This document shows, piece by piece, positions 37,020-45,881 of a DNA stretch of 64,000 bases. The DNA lies in contig NZ_CP017990.1 in NCBI RefSeq assembly GCF_002208095.1, positions 2,790,001-2,854,000 on the forward strand. Reading direction: 5' to 3'. How positions within the stretch are numbered: the first letter of the stretch is position 1; each line of letters starts with the position of its first letter. The stretch is from Enterobacter cloacae complex sp. ECNIH7. Lineage in GTDB: Bacteria > Pseudomonadota > Gammaproteobacteria > Enterobacterales > Enterobacteriaceae. The position numbers and the translations under genes were made by a program. Below the pieces are notes generated by a model. That model was not told the origin of the DNA. It saw nothing but the letters and a program-made list of their open reading frames with translations, and did not search any database.

Positions 37020-38021
37020 ATGACAAAATTACCCCGCTTTTCACTCGCCTTTCTTCATCCCCGTTACTGGCTAAGCTGGGCCGGCATTGCCGCACTGTGG
37101 CTCATCATGCTGCTCCCTTATCCGCTGCTGTTCAGAATCGGTCATGGCCTTGGTCGGCTGGCGATGCGCCTGCTTCCGCGCCGCGTTGAGATTGCCCGCC
37201 GTAACCTGGAGCTCTGTTTTCCGGAGATGAAAAAGGATGAACGCGAGTCACTGCTGCAGCGTAATTTTGAATCGGTAGGAATGGGAGTAATCGAAACCGG
37301 GATGGCATGGTTCTGGCCCGCGTGGCGGATGAAGAAATGCTTTACCGTGCAGGGGTATGAGCACATGGAAAAGGCGCGGGCAAAGGGTAATGGCGTGGTG
37401 CTCGTTGGCATGCATTTTCTCACCCTTGAGCTGGGCGCGCGGATCTTTGGCATGCTTAATCCCGGCATTGGGGTGTATCGTCCGAATAATAACGCGCTGC
37501 TGGACTGGCTTCAGACGCGCGGACGCCTGCGCTCCAATAAAACCATGCTCGATCGTCATGATTTAAAGGGCATGATCCGCTCGCTGAAGCAGAATGAGAT
37601 TTTGTGGTATGCCCCGGATCATGACTACGGCAAAACCAATAGCGTCTTTGTGCCGTTCTTTGCAGTTCCGAATGCCGCCACGACCGCTGGAAGCTACATG
37701 CTGGTCAAAAGCGCTAAGCCTGCCGTCATTCCCTTTGTGCCGCGGCGCAGGGCGGATGGCACCGGTTACGAGCTGATCATTCTGGAAGATATCAGTGAGG
37801 CGTTGCAGGGCGGCGATAAAGAAGCCGTGGCGACGCAGATGAACAGGGCGATTGAACAGGCGGTACGGATGGCGCCAGAACAGTATATGTGGCTGCACCG
37901 TCGCTTCAAAACGCGACCTGAAGGTGTCCCTGACCGGTATGCCCGTCTGAAACAGGCGGCAACTCGGGGTGATAGTCTCTCCGCCAGCGAATTTTCTGAC
38001 CGCTCAGGCGTACGGCACTAA
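37020..38021 (+). CDS. LpxL/LpxP-like Kdo2-lipid A acyltransferase
   Basis: 333 residues. One N-terminal membrane anchor (~18-36), the H-x4-E catalytic motif in [12 protein letters not shown] (~131-142), then [22 protein letters not shown] and a C-terminal [15 protein letters not shown]. These segments resemble E. coli LpxL more than LpxP; it adds a secondary acyl chain to lipid A on the inner membrane. It carries about 25 extra C-terminal residues. A housekeeping lpxL normally sits elsewhere in the chromosome, so this may be an additional, conditionally used copy. Confidence 0.85.
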   Translation: MTKLPRFSLAFLHPRYWLSWAGIAALWLIMLLPYPLLFRIGHGLGRLAMRLLPRRVEIARRNLELCFPEMKKDERESLLQRNFESVGMGVIETGMAWFWPAWRMKKCFTVQGYEHMEKARAKGNGVVLVGMHFLTLELGARIFGMLNPGIGVYRPNNNALLDWLQTRGRLRSNKTMLDRHDLKGMIRSLKQNEILWYAPDHDYGKTNSVFVPFFAVPNAATTAGSYMLVKSAKPAVIPFVPRRRADGTGYELIILEDISEALQGGDKEAVATQMNRAIEQAVRMAPEQYMWLHRRFKTRPEGVPDRYARLKQAATRGDSLSASEFSDRSGVRH

Positions 38022-38032
38022 ACCCTCAGTAA

Positions 38033-38058
38033 TGCCCTCACCCTGCGGTGAGGGCATG
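38033..38058. terminator. Hairpin between convergent acyltransferase and malic enzyme genes
   Basis: ATGCCCTCACC and GGTGAGGGCAT with loop CTGC: perfect 11-bp arms. There is no clear T run on either side. Confidence 0.5.
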
Positions 38059-38065
38059 ACCAGCG

Positions 38066-39751
38066 CTACAGCGCAGACCGGCGGTACGGCGCATAGTCCG
38101 CCTGCCACCAGGTCTTCTCAATACGCGCCATCAGCGTCTCATCATCTATCGACGGAGCCACGCCCTGTTCAATCGCGGCCCGGGCGACGGCGACGGCAAT
38201 CTGGCGTGAAACCGTTTCAATCTGATCTACCGGCGGCAGCAATCCGCCTTTTTCCGTGGTGACCAGCGGAGACTGCGCGGCCAGGTTGCGGCTTGCTGCC
38301 ATCAGCATCTCTTCCGTCACCCGGCGCGCGTTGCAGGCCAGCACGCCCAGCCCCAGGCCCGGGAAAATATAGGCGTTGTTACACTGGGCGATCTCGTAGT
38401 GTTCATTCTCCCAGAATACCGGGGCGAACGGGCTGCCGGTGGCCACCAGCGCGGCACCCTGGGTCCAGGCAATAAGATCCTGCGGCTGGGCTTCCGCCCG
38501 CGAGGTCGGATTCGAGAGCGGCATGATGATTGGGCGCGGACAGTGGCGATGCATCTCTTTGACAATCTCTTCGCTGAACAGCCCCGGCTGGCCTGAAACG
38601 CCGATCATCACCGTGGGATGCGCGTTTTTCACCACGTCCAGCAGGGAAATATTTTGCGAGTCTACCTGCCAGCTGCAAACGGCGTCGCGCGCGGTAAGCA
38701 GGTTTTTCTGGAAATCGAGCAGGTTGGTCATGTCGTCGGTCAGCAGGCCGAAACGATCGACCATAAAGATCCGACTGCGGGCTTCGGACTCGGTCAGGCC
38801 GTCATCCACCATCAGCGCCACAATTTTTTCAGCTATTCCGCATCCGGCAGAGCCGCTGCCCAGGAAGACCACGCGCTGGTCGCGAATGCGCGTGCCCGCC
38901 GCATGCGCCGCCGCCATCAGCGTACCGGCGGTGACGGCGGCCGTGCCCTGGATATCATCATTGAAGCAGCACAGCTGGTCGCGGTAGCGCTGGAGCAGCC
39001 TGGTAGCGTTTTTCTGCGCAAAGTCTTCAAACTGCAGGAGAACATTGGGCCAGCGCGCTTTAACGGTGCTGACAAACATATCCATAAACTCAGCGTACTG
39101 GTCGTCGCTGATGCGCGGGTGGCGCCAGCCCATGTACATCGGGTCGTCGAGGTGTTGCTGATTATTGGTGCCGACATCCAGCATAATCGGCAGGGTAGAG
39201 GCCGGATGGATCCCTCCACAGGCGGTATACAGCGACAGCTTGCCAATTGGGATGCCCATTCCGCCGATACCCTGATCGCCAAGCCCTAAAATACGTTCCC
39301 CGTCCGTCACCACAATCACGCGAACGTCGTTGCGCGAAAAGCTTTGCAGCATCTCATCAATACGATGGCGATTCGGCCATGAAATAAACAGGCCGCGCGC
39401 GCGTCGATAAATCGTAGAGAAATGCTCGCAGGCTTCACCGACCGTCGGGGTATAGATAATCGGTAACGTCTCTTTCAGGTGCGAACGCAGGAGGTTATAA
39501 AAAAGAGTTTCATTGGTGTCCTGAATATTTCGCAGGTATACATGACGCGAAATATCGCTTTTAAAATGACAGAACTGCACCCAGGCGCGCTCGGTTTGTT
39601 CCTCAATCGTTTCAACGTTGTGCGGCAATAACCCATGAAGATTAAAATTGTCACGCTCTTCTTTAATAAATGCGAGCCCTTTATTTAGCAGCGGATTTTC
39701 CAGCAATACGGCCCCGTTATAGGGGGTGTACAGAACTTCTTTCCGGGACAT
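38066..39751 (-). CDS. maeA: NAD-dependent malic enzyme (MaeA family)
   Basis: 561 residues, E. coli MaeA length (565). Converts malate to pyruvate and CO2 with NAD. Motifs: [12 protein letters not shown] (~95-106), [32 protein letters not shown] (~146-177), FEDFAQKNA (~242-250), NAD site [14 protein letters not shown] (~290-303). It is clustered with two organic-acid carriers, so it probably serves growth on external malate or citrate rather than being the housekeeping copy. Confidence 0.88.
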   Translation of the reverse strand: MSRKEVLYTPYNGAVLLENPLLNKGLAFIKEERDNFNLHGLLPHNVETIEEQTERAWVQFCHFKSDISRHVYLRNIQDTNETLFYNLLRSHLKETLPIIYTPTVGEACEHFSTIYRRARGLFISWPNRHRIDEMLQSFSRNDVRVIVVTDGERILGLGDQGIGGMGIPIGKLSLYTACGGIHPASTLPIMLDVGTNNQQHLDDPMYMGWRHPRISDDQYAEFMDMFVSTVKARWPNVLLQFEDFAQKNATRLLQRYRDQLCCFNDDIQGTAAVTAGTLMAAAHAAGTRIRDQRVVFLGSGSAGCGIAEKIVALMVDDGLTESEARSRIFMVDRFGLLTDDMTNLLDFQKNLLTARDAVCSWQVDSQNISLLDVVKNAHPTVMIGVSGQPGLFSEEIVKEMHRHCPRPIIMPLSNPTSRAEAQPQDLIAWTQGAALVATGSPFAPVFWENEHYEIAQCNNAYIFPGLGLGVLACNARRVTEEMLMAASRNLAAQSPLVTTEKGGLLPPVDQIETVSRQIAVAVARAAIEQGVAPSIDDETLMARIEKTWWQADYAPYRRSAL

Positions 39752-39782
39752 GGTTAACTCCTGAATTTTTATATAAAGCAGA

Positions 39783-40730
39783 TTAAGAAATAAAATAGAT
39801 CATAATGCCTTCGGTCACGACCCCGACGGCAGTGCCAATTAATATGGAAGAGGATGCGGTATCAATATAGGTATCGCTGCGTAAGGCAAACATCCCCGCG
39901 GCAATAGCGGAAGGCGTTGCGCCAATAATCACGACCTGCTGCAGTAAGGTATGGCTCAGGCCAAAGGCGATCCCCGCGGCGGCCATCATTGCCGGCTGAA
40001 TAAGGTTTTTGATACTGATATTGGTAAACGTCTGCACGTTCAGTTTTGGACGTTCACCGTAAAACAACAGGCCGAGGGCAAACAGGGACAGTCCGCCTGA
40101 AACTTTGCCAACCATTTCGATAGGCATGCTGAGAATAGAAGGGATTTGCACGCCGGCCAGACTGAGCAATACGCCGGAGACCGGGATCCAGACGATAGGA
40201 TTGCGTGCCGCCTTGATGAGGTTTTGCACGATCATCGCGCCCGGGTGCAGCGCCTCCAGGCCATCTTGACCGTTTTTATCACCCATACGAATCAGGACGA
40301 TAGTCAGGGGGATCATGATAACGCTGGTAATAATATTGCCAATCAGCACGCCGATAAATCCTTCCGGCCCAATCAAGACCGCCAGGACCGGTGCGCCAAA
40401 GTAGGCCATATCGGGAAAGGCGCAAACCAGAGACTGAATGGCGCTGGTTTTGATATCGTGGCGAAAAACGTAGCGCGAAATAAATAGCGTCAGTAAATAC
40501 GACCCCATTAAACCGACAACTAAAACGGTCATAAAGGTCAGGTTCTTAATTTTATTGGGATCGGTATGCAATGCACCGATAAAAAGATGGAAAGGAAGGG
40601 CGAAACGAATCACCACGGTTGCCATGACGTTTGCATCTTCACGCCGGGAATATCCCAGCTTTCCACTTAGCCATCCAAGTAACATTATAAAGACGAGCGG
40701 AAACAGTGACTGTAATAGTAATGAAGGCAT
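39783..40730 (-). CDS. AEC-family organic acid (malate) transporter
   Basis: 315 residues, ten hydrophobic spans in the auxin-efflux-carrier/MleP-MdcF fold ([35 protein letters not shown] near the end). Relatives carry malate or malonate. The gene is 31 bp upstream of the malic-enzyme gene on the same strand, so the pair likely forms a malate uptake and decarboxylation operon. Confidence 0.83.
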   Translation of the reverse strand: MPSLLLQSLFPLVFIMLLGWLSGKLGYSRREDANVMATVVIRFALPFHLFIGALHTDPNKIKNLTFMTVLVVGLMGSYLLTLFISRYVFRHDIKTSAIQSLVCAFPDMAYFGAPVLAVLIGPEGFIGVLIGNIITSVIMIPLTIVLIRMGDKNGQDGLEALHPGAMIVQNLIKAARNPIVWIPVSGVLLSLAGVQIPSILSMPIEMVGKVSGGLSLFALGLLFYGERPKLNVQTFTNISIKNLIQPAMMAAAGIAFGLSHTLLQQVVIIGATPSAIAAGMFALRSDTYIDTASSSILIGTAVGVVTEGIMIYFIS

Positions 40731-40766
40731 AGTATTTCCTGTAGGGTATTTTATGTGTTTTATTGC

Positions 40767-40783
40767 AGCGCTAATCTAGCGCT
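40767..40783. promoter_or_regulatory. Operator-like dyad upstream of the AEC transporter
   Basis: Perfect 7-bp arms AGCGCTA / TAGCGCT around ATC, about 37 bp before the transporter start, in the 5' untranslated or promoter region. Confidence 0.4.
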
Positions 40784-40799
40784 TAGAAAGCAGGGCAGG

Positions 40800-40815
40800 A
40801 GTGACAAGGGTCACA
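40800..40815. promoter_or_regulatory. CRP-like binding site
   Basis: AGTGA-CAAGGG-TCACA matches TGTGA-N6-TCACA at 9 of 10 conserved positions, placed to control the divergent organic-acid transporter genes by catabolite repression. Confidence 0.5.
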
Positions 40816-41134
40816 CTCTCTCTGGTTTTATTAATTTCAAAAAGATTGCATTAGTTGGATAACTAATATTTTCGTCAAATATTGATAAGACGCAAGAAAG
40901 CAACATTAGCTGTTATAAATAACTTTAGTTACTTAATGATGAATTAAGTTATTTAAAAGCAAAGAGCCAGATTGTTCACATTTCTACCCGCAGGCCCGTG
41001 ATAATTTCATCGTGAGCCTGTTTTTAGAAAAGGCCATCTAAGTCTTTATTTATATTTAAGAACATTTATTCGTATCAGGAATAGTTCCAGTTATTCCTTT
41101 CTCTGTTTATCCGAACATAAATTCAGGTGATTAT

Positions 41135-42466
41135 ATGAAAGATAATCCTGTACCGACTTCAGAACTGTCGACCTCGCGTTTTGCCTTTGGGCTCAACAAT
41201 ACCGAGGTGGGCACGGTCCCGTTGATGCTGTTCGTCGGGATTGCCGCGATTGTGGCGACGTCCGCCTGGGCAGGGCTGCTGCCGAAAAATATGATAGGTG
41301 GACTCGCGGTCATCATGACCCTCGGTTTCGCCTTTGCCAAAGTGGGGCGTCAAATTCCGGTGCTGAAGGATATCGGCGGCCCTGCGATCCTGTGCCTGAT
41401 GGTCCCCTCCGTGCTGGTCTATTTTGGCGTATTCGGGAAACATACCCTTGATACCGTGCATCTGCTGATGAAAGAGGCGAATCTGCTCTATTTCGTCATC
41501 GCCTGCCTGGTGGTCGGCAGCATTCTGGGGATGAACCGGGTGCTGCTGATCCAGGGGATGATGCGCATGTTTGTTCCGCTGGTGGCCGGAACATGCATGG
41601 CCGTGCTGAGCGGCCTCATTGTGGGCTCACTGTTTGGTTATACGCCTTACCACACCTTCTTCTTCATCATTGTGCCTATTATCGGCGGCGGGATCGGCGA
41701 GGGGATTTTGCCGCTGTCCCTGGCCTATTCGGCAATACTGGGGCAGACGCCGGACGTCTACGTTGCGCAGCTGGCACCCGCTGCGGTCGTCGGGAATATC
41801 TTCGCCATTATTTGTGCGGGATCGCTGGCGCGTCTCGGCGCGAAACGTCCTGCGCTTTCGGGAAATGGCATGCTTACGCGGAGTAAAGACGACGCCAGCC
41901 TGTTTGCCGGGGCGCAGAGCACGCAGCAGACGGATTTTCATCTGATGGGGGGCGGATTGCTGATGGTGTGCGCGTTTTTCATCGTCGGCGGATTGTTTGA
42001 AAAACTGGTACACATTCCCGGCCCGGTGCTGATGATCCTGATTGCCGTTCTGTGTAAATACTTCAGGGTGATCCCGGCCTCAATGGAGCAGGGCGCGCAC
42101 AGCTGCTATAAATTCGTCTCGGCTGCGCTGGTCTGGCCGCTGATGATCGGCCTCGGGATGTTATACGTGCCGCTTGAGAGCGTGGTGTCGGTCTTCTCGG
42201 TGGGATACGTGGTGGTATGCGGTTCGGTTGTGATTGCGATGGCGCTGAGCGGCTACTTTATCGCGTCGCGACTGAATATGTATCCTGTGGAAGCGGCCAT
42301 TGTAACCTGCTGCCACAGCGGGCTGGGCGGAACGGGGGACGTGGCCATTTTGTCCGCGTCTAACCGGATGTCGCTCATGCCGTTCGCGCAGATTGCCACC
42401 CGCATCGGCGGCGCGTCGACGGTGATTTTCGCCACGCTGCTGATGGGGTGGATTATGGCGCACTGA
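41135..42466 (+). CDS. 2-hydroxycarboxylate (citrate/malate) sodium symporter, CitS/CimH family
   Basis: 443 residues. Two GGxG reentrant-loop motifs of the 2HCT family are visible: IIGGGIGEG (~183-191) and the C-terminal CCHSGLGGTGDVAILSASNRM (about 390-410, near-identical to Klebsiella CitS). It imports citrate, malate or a related 2-hydroxy acid with Na+ or H+. It is divergent from the malate transporter/malic enzyme pair. No citrate lyase genes are in the window, which favours malate as the substrate, but citrate cannot be excluded. Confidence 0.88.
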   Translation: MKDNPVPTSELSTSRFAFGLNNTEVGTVPLMLFVGIAAIVATSAWAGLLPKNMIGGLAVIMTLGFAFAKVGRQIPVLKDIGGPAILCLMVPSVLVYFGVFGKHTLDTVHLLMKEANLLYFVIACLVVGSILGMNRVLLIQGMMRMFVPLVAGTCMAVLSGLIVGSLFGYTPYHTFFFIIVPIIGGGIGEGILPLSLAYSAILGQTPDVYVAQLAPAAVVGNIFAIICAGSLARLGAKRPALSGNGMLTRSKDDASLFAGAQSTQQTDFHLMGGGLLMVCAFFIVGGLFEKLVHIPGPVLMILIAVLCKYFRVIPASMEQGAHSCYKFVSAALVWPLMIGLGMLYVPLESVVSVFSVGYVVVCGSVVIAMALSGYFIASRLNMYPVEAAIVTCCHSGLGGTGDVAILSASNRMSLMPFAQIATRIGGASTVIFATLLMGWIMAH

Positions 42467-42587
42467 TCCGAAACGTCAGGATGCTGAATCGCAACGACAT
42501 TTTCAGGATGCCGCTGCGGTTCAGTCCTTTATAAAACTCACCGTGCTGTATAGAATTACCGCATCCACAGCGACGGGATACCACACG

Positions 42588-43223
42588 ATGACCGGAAGAG
42601 TTGATTATCAGATTGAAAAATACCTCCTTACCGAAGCCGCCGAGCCGGAGCGCCTGACGCGCCAGTGGGCTGAGGTGATGGAGGAGTGTCGTGAGCAAAA
42701 GTCCGGTGCTGAGGAGCGACTGCGCCTCGCGTTGCTTAATGTGGATTACGTCACCAGCTTCGAGCTGCCCTTCAGGTTGCTCCTTACCCGTGCGCCCCAG
42801 CTGATAGACATTGTCAGAAAAGAGCTTCAGCTCAGTCAGAAAAATGTTCTGTTTAACGGCAAGCGCTTTGGCTGCGTCTATAGCCTGAAAAGGGATCTCG
42901 ACGGAATACCTGACGAATTTACCTATCAGCTGAAAACGCGTATCCAGCGCAGTGACGCGACAGGATGCAATGAAGCGCCTTACCGGCAAATTGCCCAGCA
43001 GGTTAAAGCCCCCCGCGAACGACTTAAGCTGGCGCTGGAAAATGGGTTAGCGATAACGGCACTCGACGGGCTTTTCTGGTTTGGCATTCAGCGCATCGCG
43101 GCCGATGTGCAGAGATTACGCAAAACGGGGATGAGGATCGTGACGTCCGACGCCGAGGTGTTTGATACTCTCACCAAAACAACCCGGCGGATCCCTGTTT
43201 ATAGCCTTGCTCGCCCGGAATGA
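42588..43223 (+). CDS. Uncharacterised protein with C-terminal HTH_39-like winged helix
   Basis: 211 residues from ATG 42588 (upstream in-frame starts possible to 42543). The C-terminal part, from about residue 140, reads ENGLAITALDGLFWFGIQRI followed by ADVQRLRKTGMRIVT, then a beta pair ending RRIPVYSLA. This pattern matches helix-turn-helix domains often found in phage or plasmid proteins that read ALxxFG-xxRLAARIxDLRKxG. The N-terminal 130 residues are helical and unrecognised. It stands between the 2HCT symporter and the convergent MocR gene; no operon partner. Confidence 0.7.
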   Translation: MTGRVDYQIEKYLLTEAAEPERLTRQWAEVMEECREQKSGAEERLRLALLNVDYVTSFELPFRLLLTRAPQLIDIVRKELQLSQKNVLFNGKRFGCVYSLKRDLDGIPDEFTYQLKTRIQRSDATGCNEAPYRQIAQQVKAPRERLKLALENGLAITALDGLFWFGIQRIAADVQRLRKTGMRIVTSDAEVFDTLTKTTRRIPVYSLARPE

Positions 43224-43250
43224 GTGTTCGCCGCTGACCGGTCGACGGCA

Positions 43251-44729
43251 TCAAACATGACGGAAAATTGCGGCCAGTTTTTTTACAGCGTCTTCTATCT
43301 CCCTTTCCGTGTAAGCAGCAAATCCCATCAAAAAACCGGTGGACGCGGGAGGACATGCATATAAATTGGTAAGACCAAGTATATCAACACCCGCGCGGCG
43401 GGCGGCGGTGGCTATTTCTTTCTCGGATATGCCGTGCTTCAGGTGACAAGGCATTTGCATTCCCCCCGCAGGCGTTTCACAGGTAACATATTCGGAGAGA
43501 TATTCGTCCATCATGCTTGCCAGCGCGTCGCGACGAGCAACATAAATACTCCGCATCTTACGAACATAGGCGCCAAAATGGCCCCCCTCCAGAAATTTAG
43601 CCAGCGTCAGCTGGGTTATTGAGGCGGTGTGACCATCCATTAATGTCCTCGCCATGGTAAAGGGCTCTATCAGTTCTGAGGGAACGATGGTGTAGGCAAT
43701 ACGTAGCCCAGGGAACAGAGACTTGGTGAACGTGCCGATATAAATTGTCCGGTTGGAAGTATCAAGCCCCTGAAGACTGGCCATAGGCTTGCCTTCGTAG
43801 TGAAACTCACTGTCATAGTCGTCCTCAATGATCCAGGCTCCGTAACGGTTTGCCCATTTAACAACTGCCAGTCGTCGGTCAAGAGAGAGCGTCACCCCGG
43901 TAGGGTACTGATGAGAAGGCGTCAGGTAGATCGCCCTGGCAGGCTCGGTCAGAGAATTAAGACCGTCAACCGAGATGCCTTTTTCATCAAGAGGAACCGG
44001 AATACAGCGAAGCCCTGCAGCGTTGAACGCTTTGTGCGCCCCTTGATAGGAGGGATCTTCAATGACAATGCCATCACCGGCGTCCATCAGCACGTGGGAA
44101 CAGAGCGCAAGCGCCTGTTGAGAACTTGTCAGAACGATGACCTGTTCTGCCCTCGCACGCGTTCCGCGCTCAAGATTGACGTATTCCGCAATTGCCCGTC
44201 GCAGGCGCTCTATACCCTGTGGGGGACTTTGCTCTAACGCCTGGTGCTGAAACTCCTTCAGGACCTGTCGCTGAAGACGCTCCCAGATCGGAATGGGAAA
44301 CATGCGGGTTTCAGGAATGCCGGGCGCAAGGGGGCGAGGGGAGGAAAATTCTCGGATCCCGCCGCTTTCATAAACGATCTTTCCCCGGACGCTGAGTTTT
44401 GCTTTTCGTATCTCAGCGGTTGGCTGATGCTGTCGAGGACGGGGTTTTAAAAAACGTGCGCTGGAAGAGACGAAGCTCCCTCTGCCTGTTTGTCTCTCAA
44501 TAAAACCTTCGGCATGCAGGCTGGAGTAGGCCGCTTCAATGGTATCCCGGGAAACGCAGAGAGAAGCTGCCAGAGCGCGTGAGGCAGGAAGGGCCTTACC
44601 GTGAGATAATACCCCTTCCAGTATCAGCGTCCGTATTGCTCTCTGGATCCTTTCATGAAGCGGTAGCGATCCGTTAGCGGGGTCGATAATCCATGCCTTA
44701 ACCGTTTCAAGCTGTGCGTGCTTAAACAT
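43251..44729 (-). CDS. MocR-family GntR/aminotransferase regulator (PdxR/GabR type)
   Basis: 492 residues from ATG 44729; the frame is open upstream, but the winged-helix domain begins right here. A GntR domain (~20-90, with LPASRALAASLCVSRDTIEAAYSSL) is joined to a fold-type I PLP domain with IEDDYDSEF (~310-318) and the PLP lysine in GTFTKSLFPGLR (~340-351). Such proteins sense an amine or vitamin B6 compound and control a divergent gene, here the GNAT at 44894. Two ATTGG direct repeats 23 bp apart (44796, 44819) lie in the shared promoter. Confidence 0.87.
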   Translation of the reverse strand: MFKHAQLETVKAWIIDPANGSLPLHERIQRAIRTLILEGVLSHGKALPASRALAASLCVSRDTIEAAYSSLHAEGFIERQTGRGSFVSSSARFLKPRPRQHQPTAEIRKAKLSVRGKIVYESGGIREFSSPRPLAPGIPETRMFPIPIWERLQRQVLKEFQHQALEQSPPQGIERLRRAIAEYVNLERGTRARAEQVIVLTSSQQALALCSHVLMDAGDGIVIEDPSYQGAHKAFNAAGLRCIPVPLDEKGISVDGLNSLTEPARAIYLTPSHQYPTGVTLSLDRRLAVVKWANRYGAWIIEDDYDSEFHYEGKPMASLQGLDTSNRTIYIGTFTKSLFPGLRIAYTIVPSELIEPFTMARTLMDGHTASITQLTLAKFLEGGHFGAYVRKMRSIYVARRDALASMMDEYLSEYVTCETPAGGMQMPCHLKHGISEKEIATAARRAGVDILGLTNLYACPPASTGFLMGFAAYTEREIEDAVKKLAAIFRHV

Positions 44730-44893
44730 TACGTTGTCCACTTTTCCTGTGTGTCTTTTGATTCTAAAGCAATATTGCATGCAGAAGGATGAAAAATTGG
44801 TCTGCCTTGATGGCGAGAATTGGCGGGGCAAAACGTGCCATTCAGCGAATACACTCTTCCTGAAACGAATAAACGGGTGACCAAAGAGGCAAT

Positions 44894-45349
44894 ATGAATA
44901 ATACGAGCGTAATAATTGAGGCAGTTAAAGAACGTGATTTTGAAAGCTGGATGCCACTATGGGGAAAATATCAGGCGTTTTACAACGTCGATCTGTCCGG
45001 GGCAATTACTGAACGAACCTGGCAACGATTTTTCAGCCCCGTTGAGCCGCTATTCTGCGTGGTTGCACGATGTAATGGAGACGTAGTGGGTTTTGCGCAT
45101 TATCTCTTTCATCGTTCGACCTGGGCTGAGAGCGATTACTGCTACCTCGAAGATTTATACGTCTGCGAAGCCGTAAGGGGCAAACATATTGGCAAACAGT
45201 TAATAGAATATGTTCAGAGAGAAGCGAGAAAACATCACGCCAGCCACCTTTACTGGCATACGCATGAAGCCAACTATCGCGGGCAACGATTGTACGACTG
45301 GATTGCGAAGAAAAGTGGAATGATTGAATATCGTATGCAGGTTAGATAA
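44894..45349 (+). CDS. GNAT family N-acetyltransferase
   Basis: 151 residues. Acetyl-CoA site EDLYVCEAVRGKHIGKQLIEYVQ (~90-112) and C-terminal HTHEANYRGQRLYDWIAKKSG. It resembles small-amine/polyamine or aminoacyl acetyltransferases; substrate unknown. The divergent PLP-binding MocR regulator hints at an amino or amine substrate. Confidence 0.85.
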   Translation: MNNTSVIIEAVKERDFESWMPLWGKYQAFYNVDLSGAITERTWQRFFSPVEPLFCVVARCNGDVVGFAHYLFHRSTWAESDYCYLEDLYVCEAVRGKHIGKQLIEYVQREARKHHASHLYWHTHEANYRGQRLYDWIAKKSGMIEYRMQVR

Positions 45350-45365
45350 ATCCCTTCGCTGACGT

Positions 45366-45397
45366 AATGCCCCCTCAAATATGTACGGGGCATTTTT
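45366..45397 (+). terminator. Rho-independent terminator after the GNAT gene
   Basis: AATGCCCC and GGGGCATTTTT arms with a 13-base loop, ending in a T run. Confidence 0.72.
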
Positions 45398-45418
45398 CAG
45401 GAAAAAACAGGCATGCCC

Positions 45419-45721
45419 TTATGATTTGGCCTGTAAAAGTATCTCCATCAGCCCTGGAAAACGGGCATCCAGATCCTCTCTTCGCAACGAAATCATGTTC
45501 TCCCGCCCCTGCGGGCGCTGCCAGATCACGCCGCTGTCGCGCAGAACGCGCCAGTGGTGCGTCATTGTCGACTTTACTACATCCTCCGGGCGCAGCGCGT
45601 TACAGCTGAGTTCGCTGCCATCGGCGAGCCGGCGAATAATCGACAGCCGGAGCGGATTGCCGAGGGCAAACAGCACATTTTCCAGCAGTATTTGTTCAGT
45701 TTCAGGGTGGTTTGGGATCAT
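45419..45721 (-). CDS. ArsR-family HTH regulator
   Basis: 100 residues, winged helix (LLENVLFALGNPLRLSIIRRL, then VVKSTMTHHWRVLRDSGVIWQRPQGREN). No ArsR-type cysteine metal site (ELCVCDL) is seen, so it is not an arsenic/zinc sensor of that kind. Divergent from the EF-G paralog at 45882, with an imperfect inverted repeat between them; it is the obvious candidate regulator of that gene. Confidence 0.85.
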   Translation of the reverse strand: MIPNHPETEQILLENVLFALGNPLRLSIIRRLADGSELSCNALRPEDVVKSTMTHHWRVLRDSGVIWQRPQGRENMISLRREDLDARFPGLMEILLQAKS

Positions 45722-45780
45722 CGTTTTCCTGCGTTTGGCGTCAGATTGAGCTATATCAACAATAGGTCAACCGTTAAAAA

Positions 45781-45812
45781 ATAGTTCGATAATACTCGTA
45801 CAATAGGACTAT
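45781..45812. promoter_or_regulatory. Imperfect inverted repeat, candidate ArsR operator
   Basis: ATAGTTCGATA (45781-45791) and AATAGGACTAT (45802-45812), the second being similar to the reverse complement of the first at 8 of 11 positions. It lies between the divergent ArsR and EF-G genes. Confidence 0.4.
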
Positions 45813-45881
45813 TATAGCAAACGAACGAATGCACGACCATCCTGGTCGTCACAGACAAGTCATAAGACTTAAGGAAATATC

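Larger units (their letters stand above)
40731..41134. other. Divergent control region between the two organic-acid carrier genes
   Basis: 404 bp without a gene, AT-rich on the right half. It holds a dyad AGCGCTA-ATC-TAGCGCT (40767-40783) and a CRP-like site (40800-40815). Several TTA/ACT-rich repeats (around 40860-40960) would suit a response regulator of the CitB/DcuR kind; that last point is a guess. Confidence 0.5.
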
